Source: Cerioporus squamosus (lineage: Eukaryota; Basidiomycota; Agaricomycetes; Polyporales; Polyporaceae). From it: 43,388 bases of DNA. The notes under the pieces were generated by a model. The model searched no databases, was not told the origin of the DNA, and was given only the letters and a program-made list of their open reading frames with translations. Position numbers and translations under genes: made by a program. Location of the stretch: positions 1 through 43,388 of the forward strand of contig JABYQS010000250.1 in assembly GCA_022592435.1 (NCBI GenBank). Reading direction: 5' to 3'. Numbering within the stretch: the first letter of the stretch is position 1; every line of letters begins with the position of its first letter. Positions 1-10,700 of the stretch are shown here, one piece after another.

Positions 1-408
1 ACGCACAAGAACGACCCTGGGAAGGCCCCACTTGACATCTCCGCGCGCAGACAGCAGCGTCTTTTGTTGTCGACCCAACCCGACTGCAGTCAAAGTTGGA
101 CTACAGTCAGCCGAGATCGCAGGCGCTGTCACACACCGCTATGCCCAGCAATGGCCGTCAGAGGCCGAGAGTCCGCTGCACACGTAGCCTGCAGCAGCAG
201 CGCACTTCGCGCCGGATGTCTGGGTCTGCTCGCCGCAGAGGGAACAAACTGAGCAGACATCTGATTTCTCAGAATAGGCAGAGATGAACGCGCAACAGAA
301 ACGGTCGTCGTCTGCGAAAGCGCACGTTGACCGTCTCTGCCCCTACCATGGCTCACATACGGCGACTGGAAAAAGGCGCGGAGATGGGAAAGGTGAGCTG
401 AGACATAC

Positions 409-2523
409 CTTGTGCAAAGCCGCAGCCCAAACCGAAGACTCCCATTAGCACGCATCCTGCGATGAACGTGATCTTCCGCCCAAAGAGGTCCGCAAGTCGA
501 CCGAGGAAAAGCAGGAGACAGCCCTGGGATGCATAAATGTCAGTATGAAGGCCGCACTGTTCAATGACGGTCACAGATCAAAGGTCCGTATGCTGCCAAT
601 AGCGGCGTGTTCTCAACTTCTCCGCGGGTTGCGGACAGCGACACGTGCAGACACGATGCCAATCTCACAGTCGGGCGACAGCGTCGCCCATGGTCTACGC
701 ACATCCGAGCACCAGTCGCGCCGTTCGATCTCCAGAGCCCAGGTGAACGTTGTTCTGAAGCCCTCCCTGAAAGGCATCGAGGAAGAGAACCGAAGCACGA
801 TATCGCCCCGGAAAGCACCGCAGAACAGATACGGAAACAACTCCACCATCTCGAAACGACCCCATACACGTCGACGATGCGTCACACGCAGCCACAGCGT
901 GAACATGCCTGGACGCGGTCGCAGGGCATTGCGTCTCAGCAGCTATCGAGAGGACAGTGTCACGTCTCATCGCAAAGCACATTCACCCTCGACATAGGCG
1001 GACGCTGCATCGGGCGACAGGCCGGTCAATAGTGGGGCGGAGACACATCCCAGTGCACAGGGAGTCGTCAGGCCGCGAACCGCGGTCATTAACGCCACAG
1101 ATACGTCGTCGGACAACCCGCCTGAGAAAGGCGCGGTACGGCTGCGCCCGGTGGTGCTGCTGCCCAGTCAAGACAGGGAACTTCGGGCGCGTAAGTCGCC
1201 TCGAAGAGTCCAGGCCCTGCTCAAGCCTCACAATACACAGGACATCTGAGTCAAGCTGAAGGAGATGCTCCATACTACGAGCACCGCGGACTCGAGGGCG
1301 CCGGCGGCGGGTGACTAGACGAGGCGGGAGGGGGCGTACAACTACGCGGAGATGGTAGTAACGACCTTCCTGACGACGTGCCATCGGCACGAGCAGTGAC
1401 TGTATGCGCCACGGAAACCATCAAGTCCGCATCAAGGGTGCGTAGGCCAACGCCGCGAGACGCAAGCCGCACGCTGCGATGTATTCGCATGATGCGCAGA
1501 ACTTGCAACGCGTCCGATGGACACCGTTTCCTCATGAATTGACAGCTGCGAGAACCACCTTGCCGTCAAAGACACCTTGCAGGACGCCCCGATGTGTTCC
1601 GCCTGCAAAGGTCTTAACACAACGCGTCCTAGAAGCCAGGGCCCTGCTCGTCTGTCCTTCATCATCGCATACGAACCTCGACAGACCCGGTCTTTTTCTT
1701 GGCGTAGTGACTAGTCTGCTGCCGGTCTACGATACTCTTACTTTTGTCCGACCCACAACACTCTTCTCGCTTGCACAATGCACTCTGTTTGTCCGCCCGA
1801 GCTGCCTGCATTGCGCGCACGACAGCATCGGGCGTACCGGAAGTGCGAACTCAGTCACCAAATCGTAGCACAAGCGAGCCCGCCTCGCAGCGGCTCAACC
1901 TGCGCCACGTTCGCGACCGGCTTCGCTGTCACTTCTTGCACGCGCCGCGGTTCACTGAGTCCAGGTCGCGCTCGTCGTCGGAGAGTACGACCTGGGTACG
2001 ATCTTTGCCGTCGAACGAGGGCGAGGACGACACCATATCCGCGCGCACATCCGAGACGGCAGACTGAAGTGAAGTGACAACTGGGTCCCCTTCCACGGAG
2101 ATGCCGCAGTATGACATGCGGCACTCCCGTCGACCCACAGACCGGACTGAGACCGGACATGCACGGTAGAGGATTGACTCACCGAACTGAGAGCATACGC
2201 GGAGATGATCCATTGAAGGTTGGACTCGCTGATGTTGAGGTCCTCGCCGATGGTAGGAAGGGAGATGAAGACCGCCGTGGTGTTCGCGGTCTGGGGATCC
2301 ACAACGTCGGGTTTCGGGTGGGAAGATCTTGAGTTGTGTGTCTCGTTCGTGCGAATGGGGAAGGACTCACGTTCAATATCATAGCAAGCGTGACGGTTCC
2401 GATGAGAACGAGGTTCTTGAGCATGGACCGCGGCGGGTGTGCCTCCAGAATGCCATCCTTCTTCTCCGAGAGGGCGTACTCCGGTGCGGCCTCCACATGA
2501 TGGTTCTTGGACGCGGGAGTCAT
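409..2523 (-). pseudogene. MFS transporter, 5' remnant (three exons)
   Basis: Three exons can be read: 2371-2523 (start ATG at 2523), 2183-2290 and 409-523. Together they encode about 125 residues: a hydrophilic N-terminus, then TM1 (KNLVLIGTVTLAMILN), the segment SLPTIGEDLNISESNLQWII, and the major facilitator loop signature GRLADLFGRK in exon 3. This order is that of drug:H+ antiporter (DHA2/MFS-14-like) exporters of the plasma membrane. All four inner splice sites are canonical (GTGAGT donors, CAG acceptors), and an ACTGAC branch site precedes exon 3. Intron 2 is 1,659 nt instead of about 50. Beyond 409 a donor GTATGT is visible, but no further MFS exon can be found down to base 1, so roughly three quarters of the protein is missing. 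I infer a gene broken by insertion or rearrangement. The family call is firm; the substrate cannot be told. Confidence 0.72.
524..2182. other. 1.66-kb insertion-like stretch in MFS intron 2
   Basis: The stretch separates two MFS exons that should be about 50 nt apart. It has no recognisable protein: its open frames are short, overlap on both strands and match no family I know. Near its two ends (about 540-560 and 2106-2126) there are similar words, each with CAGTATGA followed by a GCGGCACT/GCCGCACT-like block, a possible imperfect direct repeat flanking the inserted DNA. No clear terminal inverted repeats or poly(A) tract are seen. It could be a decayed transposon or a duplicated segment. Confidence 0.35.
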
Positions 2524-2929
2524 CGTGAGGAGAACTGAGCGAGGACGACGAAGTGGACGAGAAGACGGGGACAGACCGCGGCGTCGAGGCTAATATGCCA
2601 TGGCGAGTAGGAGTTGAGAGTGGGACCGGCGTGAATCTCGTTCGACGCGCTCAAGTCAAACGCAGGTCAAACCTTCTGGCTGGGATTACTATCCGTGGGA
2701 GTCCGAAGCCCATACGAGGAAGGAGGTGTATTCAGCCTTCCGTGCATCGGACCCAGATCTCGTCCGCTCAATGACCGTGGTCGTGGAGACGGTGCGGACG
2801 TCCTGCGCGCGCAGGAGGTAATAACAACATGAATTGGCGCAAACGTGTGCACTCCAGGTCGAAGGACACTGCATCCGTGAGAGCTCCCCCGGTCGGGTTC
2901 GGAAGAAAAAGTGCACAAATGTATCCTTA

Positions 2930-3001
2930 TTCCGACACGGGGAATCGAACCCCGGGCTATCGCGTGAGAGGCGATAATGTTAGCCACTACACCATATCGG
3001 A
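2930..3001 (-). tRNA. tRNA-Glu (anticodon CTC)
   Basis: The reverse strand folds as a standard cloverleaf of 72 nt including the discriminator base. The acceptor stem is TCCGATA with TGTCGGA (one G-U pair). The D arm contains GTGTAGTGGCTAAC, and the anticodon stem ATCGC/GCGAT encloses the loop CTCTCAC with anticodon CTC. The T arm has CCGGGGTTCGATTCCCCG. These features match eukaryotic nuclear tRNA-Glu and would read GAG codons. There is no intron, and CCA is not encoded, as usual in eukaryotes. Confidence 0.95.
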
Positions 3002-3310
3002 GTTGCAGGGGTACGCAATATTGCACATCATTTAGTGCTTGTGGTAAGGAACTTGAACCGGGCGGCTCAGTGCCTGCCTCGCAGCACTGAGTCTGTAGTA
3101 CTAGTAGTACTTACACCATCAACTTGGTTCTTGACTTCTGAGTCTCAGATCCTCCCGCGGGCTTATTTCTTTTTTCTGGACGCAATCTGACCTTGTGGGG
3201 CCTGCTCTGTTGCTCTTGAGGATCTACTAGAACTAGCTACATGTGATTGACCCACGGGAACAGGCAGGTCTAGGTGAGTTCTACATGTGCACGTAGCTCG
3301 ACTCACGGAC
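3002..3310. other. Intergenic, no gene seen
   Basis: About 300 bases between the tRNA gene and the BTB relic. It contains a small palindromic word GTAGTACTAGTAGTACTT near 3095 and no open frame with family similarity. Confidence 0.5.
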
Positions 3311-3656
3311 GCTTCTTCGAGGTGTTGTGCGTGCTGATGGCTCCACCCTGGAGGTTCTCAGCAACCTTGACCTCGAGCGCTGTCTATCGGCTCAAAACGA
3401 GTTCAGGTTTCGTGAGGTGCAAAGTGCGCAGGAGTTGTCTATTGTCGGCGTGACTTGCCCTCAACCGACGCACGACCAATGCCAAGATCACTTGTTTCGA
3501 ATGCAGAAGTTCTTCAACGACGAGTACTACTTCGTCGCCAGGTCCGATCCGTTGGGCACCGACTTACATCTGCGACTCGACCACTATCAAACAAACGGCG
3601 ATCTCTGCGTGCGCTTTCGGAAGGAGTACTTGCACACGATGCAGACAGCCCTCTGA
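3311..3656 (+). pseudogene. BTB-family C-terminal fragment
   Basis: The open frame begins inside the family motif (GVVRADGSTLEVLSNLDLER) and runs to a stop at 3654-3656. It carries the C-terminal Cys-containing segment of the neighbouring BTB genes (TCPQPTHDQC ... GDLCVRFRKEYLHTM). The BTB domain itself and the middle of the protein are missing, and no ATG or upstream exon is seen. It lies 118 bp upstream of another BTB copy on the same strand, so I read it as the 3' remnant of a tandem duplicate. A start inside the fragment cannot be excluded, but it would make a protein without the functional domain. Confidence 0.7.
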
Positions 3657-3773
3657 GAGGAGCTATCCTCGTTCGCTGGAGCTCCGGCGACACTCGAGAA
3701 TACTTCGCTCACTGTTCGCCCGCCGTCCCTTGTAGGGGAGTCATCCGCTTCACGCACCGCCCAGGCAACTGCC

Positions 3774-4787
3774 ATGGTCACAAGAGACGCCGACATCTGG
3801 TTTGCAGACGGCAACGTGGTCATCGTTGCAGGATCCACCGCCTTCCGTGCTCACAAGGGCCAGCTCTCTCGTCACTCAGAAGTTTTCGACGCACTCTTCG
3901 GCATACCACAAACACCGGCTGATGATATATTGTCGCCAGGGTTTTCAGACTCGCTCGACGGATGCGTGATTGTCTGTGTATCCGATACAGCTTACGACTT
4001 CAAACACCTCCTCCACGCTCTGTATGACGGTGCTCGGTAAGTGTCATCTCCATCGCAGGTTGGCTCCGCATAAGCTGATTGACAGTGCAACGGCAATTAG
4101 TCGCCTCATCCCTACAGAACCTCTCCGGTTCTCTGTGCTCGCAGCAATCGCGCGAATGGCCCATAAGTACCAAGTGGACTGGCTCCTTGCGGAGTCCACG
4201 CGCCGGTTATAGACCGCGATTCCCGACCAATTCACACTGTGGCGCGGACATGAGCACGCCTTCGGTTACCGTCGTCGCTCAAGACGCAGTGGAAGCCCTC
4301 ACTCTCTTCCGCCGCATTGACAGGCCCGACATGCTCCCCGCCGCCCTGTACGCTTGCTGCCAGTGGGACTTGGGCCGCCTTATTCGTGGAGTACGACGCG
4401 CCGACGGGGCGTTCGTGGAGAAGCTCGACCTCGACGACCTCGAGCGCTGTCTCAAGGCCCGTCGGGAGCTCAAGGAGAGCAACGTCAAGCTCGCCCTAAA
4501 CCTCTTCTCCGGGTCCCCCGATGTGCGTGAACGAGAACCAGTGCAGCGGGGTCTTCGGTGACTGCCACTCATGCGACATGCAGGAGTACTACTTCATTGC
4601 GGACGCCAACATCCTGGGACCCTACTTCTCGGAGTATATCGAGAGTTACCTGGGCGACGATCCTGCCTTCTGCCGAGGGGGGTGTGCCCAGATGCTGAAG
4701 GACACGGAGCTCGCGAGACGACTCGCGGCGTGGCGCAGTCCTCCCGGACATGTTGGCGTCCATACAGAGGGCTGGGGGCGTAGCTGA
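3774..4787 (+). pseudogene. BTB/POZ-domain gene, decayed
   Basis: Exon 1 (3774-4036) starts at an ATG and encodes a BTB/POZ fold: ADIWFADGNVVIVAGSTAF, HKGQLSRHSEVFDALF, then LDGCVIVCVSD and YDFKHLLHALYDG. A GTAAGT donor joins exon 2 at 4086 (phase 2). Exon 2 begins well (FSVLAAIARMAHKYQVD) but reads TTA TAG at 4207-4212, where relatives continue with Lys or Asn-Thr. The conserved helical region (AQDAVEALTLF, MLPAALYACC, DLERCLKARRELK) then continues in another frame, and a second shift near 4519 leads into the Cys-rich end (GDCHSCDM, CRGGCAQML). One stop plus two frameshifts make it a pseudogene. Intact family members would be nuclear or cytosolic BTB proteins, plausibly Cul3 adaptors; that role is inferred from the domain only. 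Confidence 0.8.
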
Positions 4788-4989
4788 TCGCACGCGGTCG
4801 GCTCGGAAGGATTTGGGTAATGTACTTATGTCTCTTGTCTCTTTCATACTCGGTCGTGTACGCATGATGCGATGTGCGGCTTATGGACGGGAATACGATC
4901 GTCATCGCCGAAACAACCGCTCTACATGTACATGAATCCGTGGTTCTCCCGATGCTACAGATGTAGGATGACCTTCAATCTAAGAAATA

Positions 4990-5046
4990 GTCCGTTGCTG
5001 TACAAGGAGTCCGTTGCTGTACAAGGAGTCCGTTGCGGTACAATGT
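4990..5046. repeat. Three-copy 19-bp tandem repeat
   Basis: The unit GTCCGTTGCTGTACAAGGA occurs twice exactly, and a third time with changes at its 3' part. It lies just past the 3' end of TVP38-like copy A and between that gene and the BTB pseudogene. Probably a small replication-slippage minisatellite. Confidence 0.85.
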
Positions 5047-5080
5047 ACCGATAGTATACGAGTCCTTTCCGGAAGCAAAG

Positions 5081-6855
5081 TCACGTACGATGGGCATCTC
5101 CTGTCCCGCCGATCGAAGAGGCCCTGGAAGGCGACTGCGCACCCGCAGCAGGGGATCGCGGTGAAGTCCTCAGCGCGGCAATGTCAATGCCTCCACCGCC
5201 GTAAGGGTCGTCATACCTCTCCTGCTGCCCACTGCTCGACGGCGGCAGCGACGAGGCGGGATGGCGCTCGGACGACAGGTGCGCTCGCGGCGTGCTTGTA
5301 TTGGGACCCACGGCGTCCATCGAGTCGCGCTGCGCCAACGGGATAAACGGCGTTCCCGCTTGGGCCTCGGCCTCGTCGTCGTCTTGCGGGTAGGAACTCC
5401 AGTCAGACGAGGCATTGAGACTGCCGGCGGCCGCGCCAGAGCCGGACAGTTGGACCTGGCGGGCCTTCCGGCGGCCATAGACGACGCGGTGCTTGACGAC
5501 GTCGATCTTCACGTTCACGAAGTGCATCGCGGCGATGGTGATGAGCACGGTCAGGGTGATGACGACGCCCTTGATAGCTTGCGTGGTCTTCGTCGGACTC
5601 TTGTCTGCGAGCGTGCGGGCGGACAAGTGAGCGATCGCGTTCGAGCAGCAGTCAGGACAAAGTCGGTACGTACTTCCATTCTCGTCCACAGGGGCGCCGC
5701 TGTTCTGGGCGACGCCGAGGTAGACGGCGGCGAGCTGCTTCGGTAACGCAAGGAAGGCCGCGATGAGGAAGGTCCACACGCCCATGCCTGCAGTAGCGAA
5801 GATTGCGGTCGATACTATTCGCATAGGTGTCAGTCGGGCGTTGAGGCTTTTCCGAAACTGGCATGACTGGACATACTATGAGAGGGTATTGCACTGTATC
5901 GCACCAAAACGGCCATGGGGAGGCCGCCTTCGCGAACGACCCCCGAGATGAGAGCGTATTTGAGGTGCTTGGCTTCCGTCTTCTCGCCGCGGCCTCGACA
6001 GCAATAGCGGAAGGTACTGTAGAGGTACGTAGTCAGCTACCCATGATGCCGGGTTAGCAACACCAGACGACTGACTAGTAGGTGATGATCTCGCCGAAGA
6101 TCGTGCCGGCCGCAACAATGCCAAACCCGATCCAAACACCCCACACGTCGCCACAGAACACAGCAAGGAGTTCATGACCGAGGAGCTTTTACAGGCGGTC
6201 AGCGGCGAGCGTACAGGAGTCACAAACCAAGAGACGTACTGGAGGGAATGAGAGAACGATCATGATGCCGATGGGAATGGCCCAAGCACCGGGAGTTCTG
6301 TCGAAAGAAGAGCATCCGTCAGCGACGCCACATAAAAGTACAGGAGGTACTCACTCCCGCAGCCACTCCGACGCAGGTTCGAGTGCATCGACGATCTTGT
6401 GTTGCATTGCCAAGAATGTGATGAGTCCTCCGATGACAAGAAGAGTCGCGGCCAGGGTAACTGATATCTGCGTGAGCCGTGCGAATAGGGCATCCGGTAT
6501 TCGAAGAAACTGACATAGATTTCGCCGATTCTTCAGATATTCTGGATTTGCGTACTTCTTGAAGTTGAAGGTGCGCGTTCTGCCTGACAAAGCCTCGGCT
6601 TCTGACGGTGTTGGACTCGGTGTGCGTATAATCTCGCGTATATCTACGCCTATCCGCTCCTCTTTCCTATGCACATAGATCGAGGAAGCGTTAGGTAAGA
6701 CTCGGAAGGCGGGGTCCTGAGATGAGGAGCCATCGGGAGGAGGGTAGAAGTGGACGGCGGGGACCGGCTTGGGAGCATAGTACTGGTTCATTTCGCTGCA
6801 GAGACAGTAAGCAGACTGAGCTGAGATGAGGGGCGTTCACGTACTCAACAGTCAT
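5081..6855 (-). CDS. TVP38/TMEM64-family membrane protein, copy A
   Basis: Eight exons: 6845-6855, 6515-6795, 6355-6460, 6240-6297, 6185 to about 6076, 5877-6016, 5674-5814 and 5081-5604. They sum to 1,371 nt, 456 residues, with no internal stop. The N-terminal tail is cytosolic-looking and Pro-rich and carries RTPSPTPSEAEAL. It is followed by TM1 and a VTT/SNARE-associated (DedA) domain: a re-entrant-like TPGAW...LSFPP, a Gly-rich GDVWGVWIGFGIVAAGTIFGE, then TFRYCCRGR, VRYSAIPSH and LALPKQLAAVYLGV, then a last TM and a basic KHRVVYGRRKARQ. The family includes yeast Golgi Tvp38 and TMEM64; some members are lipid scramblases. The long Ser/Pro tail ends with ERYDDPYGGGG, shared with copy E. The 54-nt intron 2 has no stop in frame, so its retention would be silent. 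Confidence 0.85.
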
Positions 6856-6929
6856 GGTCAAGAGAGAAAGCGACTGGCCGGGATCTGAGTAATGAGGGGA
6901 TGGAAAAGCGTGTCGCAACTTCACTGCTT

Positions 6930-7070
6930 AAGTATATCGGCCCCCATTGCGCGGCTGAGGTCTAGCGAGACGGTGACTTCGGAGGCGGCGCAGTGAGAGT
7001 TCGAGCGTGCTAGAGCGAAGTGTAAGTCTTGGCTCTGTTTCGTGGACGTGAATCGCCATACGCTATGCGC
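6930..7070 (-). promoter_or_regulatory. Promoter modules of copy A
   Basis: On the minus strand, in transcription order, three blocks match the promoters of copies B and E: a GCGTATGGCGATTCACGTCC block near 7040-7066, a CTCTAGC block near 7005-7020, and GCGCAATGGGGGCCGATATA near 6932-6952. The last ends in a TATA-like word 80-90 bp upstream of the ATG. This is conservation between paralogues in non-coding DNA, so I infer regulatory function; CACGT inside block 1 could bind a bHLH factor. Confidence 0.6.
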
Positions 7071-8001
7071 ACGCATCACTTCGCAGCTCTTGCAGCGTCA
7101 TGAGCGACCAGTGGGCGCGCGCATTACTGAATGGCATCGCCCCAGCTAAAGCTTGATCGGCAGACTCGCGATGGCGAATCCGAGCCGACATGCAGTATGG
7201 GCGGAAGGCTACCGCAAAGTATCGAACGCCGCAGTATCTGAAAGCGGTGTTGTAAGCGAACGCAGCTCTGCAACGACGAGCCCGATACCGGCAACGGCAC
7301 CAGAAGTTGCACCCGGTCTTCCGAATGCCAAGTCTTCTCAATACCGCAGTCCTTGGACGGCGAGCGCAAGCCGCTCAGGCGGATTCGCGCCCTCTGAATT
7401 TGAAGATCGACGTACGGTAGAACTGTACTCACTTTTCGTTTCCAGGCAGCTGCTGTCAGATGAGAAGTATACTCCATAGCGAGGCAAGGCCCACTGTTCT
7501 TGGCGGTCAAGATTGGCCATGTAGAGAAGTAAGTAAATGGAGGATGGTGCAAGGAATCAAGGATGTGCAATATCCGGTACTGCCACATCACTACGCCGGG
7601 ATTTGCCGGCGAAGGATTTACTTCTCATCGCACGCACCCGTGGCATTCCGAGTGGTTTGATGCATTGAAGTCGCAGAGTCACAACTACCAAAGCTCCACG
7701 GTGTCCCCTCATGAACCGTAGAGTGGGTTCTATTACTTCTGAACCTTCTTGAATCTTTTTGAATGCTTCTCGTACACTACTGCTCGCCGTGAAGAGGAGT
7801 GGACGCGGCGTACTTTCTCTTCCGACAAAGAAGGTCAAGGACGGTCATCGGCGGGACCATGACGAGGTTATCAGCACCGAAGTAACAACATCACTTCCCC
7901 AGTAGGAATCGTTGCGTCTCCCTGCCCGAGTAAGTTTGCACTCCGGCAAAGGTGCGGCGGGGCCGCTCGGAGGTTTCCTCTATGCTCGCCGCGACCTCAT
8001 G
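7071..8001. other. Intergenic between copies A and B
   Basis: The interval holds the distal promoter side of copy A and the 3' flank of copy B. A minus-strand open frame around 7340-7520 has a protein-like start (MANLDRQEQWALPRYGVYF) but matches nothing I recognise and lacks supporting splice sites. I call no gene. Confidence 0.4.
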
Positions 8002-9564
8002 TCAGGATGCACGGTGTCCGTCAAGTCGCGTGGTGCTGAGGCTCACGAATGGCGTCCCCACTTCTGCTTCCCGGTCGCCTTGCGGGAACGCACTCCAACT
8101 GGACGAGGCATCGCCAGCGCCGGACCCGAATGGTGTAGCCTGGCGTGCTTTCCGGCGGGCGTAGATGACACGGTGCTTGACGGCCTCGATCTTCGCGTTC
8201 ACGTAGCGCATTGCGACGATGGTGATGACGATTGACACTGTAATGACGATAATCTTGATAGTTTTCGTGGTATTCGATGGGTTCTTGTCTATAGGAGCAC
8301 GAGCATGGAGGTGAGCGGTCGTGTCCGACCAGCATCCAGGAAGAAAATAAAACGCACTTCCATCTTCATCCGCAGGTGCGCCGCTGTTCTCAGCGACACC
8401 GAGGTAGACAGCCGCGAGCTGCTTGGGTAGCGCGAGGAAAGCCGCGATGAGGAAGGTCCAAACGCTCATGCCAGCAGTAGCGAATATCGCGGTCGTCACT
8501 GTTTGCATGGGTGAGTCAGTCACACGTCAAGGGGCAGTCAAAAGGCCTGGAGACATACAATGAGCAGGGATGGCACTGTACCGCACCATGATGGCCATCA
8601 GGAGGCCGCCGTCGCGGATGACCTCAGAGAGGAGAGCATATCTGAGATTCTTCTGCTCCGTCTTCTCGCCGCGACCTCGACAGCAGTAGCGGAAAGTGCT
8701 GTCGAGAGGAAGGAAGACCCGTCGTCAGCTGGAATGACGAGAGACAACGGCAAATGACTGACCAGTAAGTGATGAGTTCGCCAATGATCGTGCCAGCAGC
8801 AACGATGCCGAATCCAATCCAGACGCCCCAGACGTCTCCACAGAAGAGAGCTACCAACTCATGCCCGAAAAGCTGATAGGAAGTGTCAACGTAAAGGGCA
8901 GGAGGTTCGAACTGCAAGGCGTACTGGAGGAAAGGACAAGACAATCATGACTGCGATGGGAAGAAGCCATGCACCCGGGGTTCTGTCGGACGAGATAGCG
9001 TAGGACAACATTCGTCAGCGACGACATAAGGAAGCAGGATGAGTACTCACTCCCGCAGCCAGTCGGACGCAGGTCTGAGAGCATCGAGGATCTTCGACTG
9101 CAACGCCACGAACGCGATGAGTGCTCCGATGATGACCAAGGTCACAATCACGGTAACTGAGAGCTTCGTGAGCCGCGGAAGTTTGACAGTCGGTACAATG
9201 AGCAAACGCACAGAGATTTCGCGGGTTCTTGAGGTATTCTGGGTCGGCGTACTTCTTGAGACTGAACTTGCGCTTTTTGCCTGCTAGCGCATCCGCTTCT
9301 GACGGTGTCGGACTCGGTGTGCGCGCAACTCCGCGATAGTCTACGTCTACTCGGACTTCGTTTTTGGATCCATTGAGAGAAGAAGGGTTTGGCGACATCC
9401 CCGGAGGTCGGAATGCCGGATCTTGAGGTTGGAAACCTTCGGAAGGAGGATAGAAGTAGACGGCGGGTACCGGTCGGGGAGCGTAGTACTGACTCCTGGA
9501 TTGACTGTAGCGGAAGTGAGCCGCATGAACGAGGAACAAGGTTGTTCACGCACCCAACGTTCAT
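8002..9564 (-). CDS. TVP38/TMEM64-family membrane protein, copy B
   Basis: Eight exons: 9554-9564, 9212-9504, 9051-9156, 8925-8982, 8763-8872, 8559-8698, 8358-8498 and 8002-8288. They total 1,146 nt, 381 residues, all with GT..AG introns in the same positions and phases as copies A and E. The protein begins MNVGQSRSQYYAPRPVPAV, has the conserved RTPSPTPSEADAL segment, TM1 (VTLVIIGALIAFVAL), the VTT domain (GDVWGVWIGFGIVAAGTIIGE; RYCCRGR; VRYSAIPAH; ALPKQLAAVYLGV), a final TM and a basic stretch KHRVIYARRKARQ. The C-terminal tail stops about 75 residues earlier than in copy A, just where the others have RDSMD. Expected in Golgi or endosomal membranes by family; substrate unknown. It appears intact and is preceded by a promoter shared with A and E. 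Confidence 0.85.
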
Positions 9565-9639
9565 CGTAAGTGCAGACTCGAGCAACGAGATAGGGGTAGA
9601 GTGAGGAGTGTGCGAGGCATGGTCGCGACCCCACCGTGC

Positions 9640-9780
9640 ATATATATCGACCCCATATCGCGACTAAATCTTCGATAGGCCGCGACATCGGGGGACGAGC
9701 GATGGGTGTTCGGGTATGCTAGAGCGGAGCGTGGCAGAGGCTGTGTCGAGAACGTGGACAGCCACACCCTATACGCACGC
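9640..9780 (-). promoter_or_regulatory. Promoter modules of copy B
   Basis: In transcription order: GGGTGTGGCTGTCCACG (near 9750-9770), CCACGCTCCGCTCTAGCAT with CCCG after it (9711-9734), and CGCGATATGGGGTCGATATA (9643-9663) with a TATATATA run. Each has a near-identical counterpart before copy E some 17 kb away on the other strand. The blocks keep their order and approximate spacing. Confidence 0.65.
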
Positions 9781-10700
9781 TCCGCCTCTCCGCAGAGTGT
9801 AAGTGGTCGGTGTCAACAGGCGCACAGAAAATCCTCGATCAGTGAACCTGCAATTTGAATGAGATCTCTGAGCCGGCGTTCGGAGCGGCCATCGTGTTGG
9901 TGACTAGTAGGGTGCGCGCAGACGGCGATGTGGTCCGGGTATGTCCGCAGCTGAGCCTGCAGGTCACTAAGGACCGGAAGCGTTTGACGGTATATGTAGG
10001 ACTCGGAGATTATCGCTGACTCCGTCTGTACGCTTCCAGATCCCTCGCTTATTCTCCCATCCGCTATGGCAACGCCATGCTACTGACTGCCTCGATAGTC
10101 AACCCTGGCAGACGCGTGAAACACAGCGTCTGAGAGCTCGCCATATGAGAAGTATGGTTCGAAGACAGGCAGCGCACCGAAAATTATTCCCGTCTCTCGA
10201 GTCGTAGGCCATGGCTGGCAAGATGTCAAAGTTTTGTCAGCCCTCGAACGGCTTGTCCTCGCCGCCCAAGGCGGGATCGGCCTGCCTGTTCTCGCTTGTG
10301 AGTTCGAAGATCAACTGTAGTCGCCGCGTTTCTCGCCTGCTGGCGTTAAGTAATTGGTTGATGGTCCATAGCGAGCCGAACTACCTTGACCTCTCCGCGA
10401 AGTAAGTACCGGGACCATGATGCTTACGCTCACTATGATCATGCCCTCCGCGCGCGTCCGTGTGCTAGAGGAGTGTTGGCATGACTGGCACGCTATCTCG
10501 CGGATGGGCGACGACAGACCTTAACATAAAACGAGCACAATGTCACAAGCTGTCAGCCTCCCCGCCCATCAGTTGTCGGGTGCTCGCCAACTACGATCAA
10601 GTCGGCAGCCCACTGGCATGCTCCGCGCCCGCGTCATACCTATACGAGTCAAAGCACGACCCGATCGCCTGCGCTCACGATCACCTTCCATACATGAACT
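9781..10700. other. Intergenic between copies B and C
   Basis: No gene is seen. Immediately downstream of copy C's stop, about 10600-10700, the sequence is similar to that following the relic at 32640-32700, so the two share 3' flanks. The rest shows only short overlapping open frames. Confidence 0.4.

Noticed and set aside
561..2160. Genes inside the MFS intron
   Set aside because: Open frames there overlap on both strands, are short, and show no domain or splice logic.
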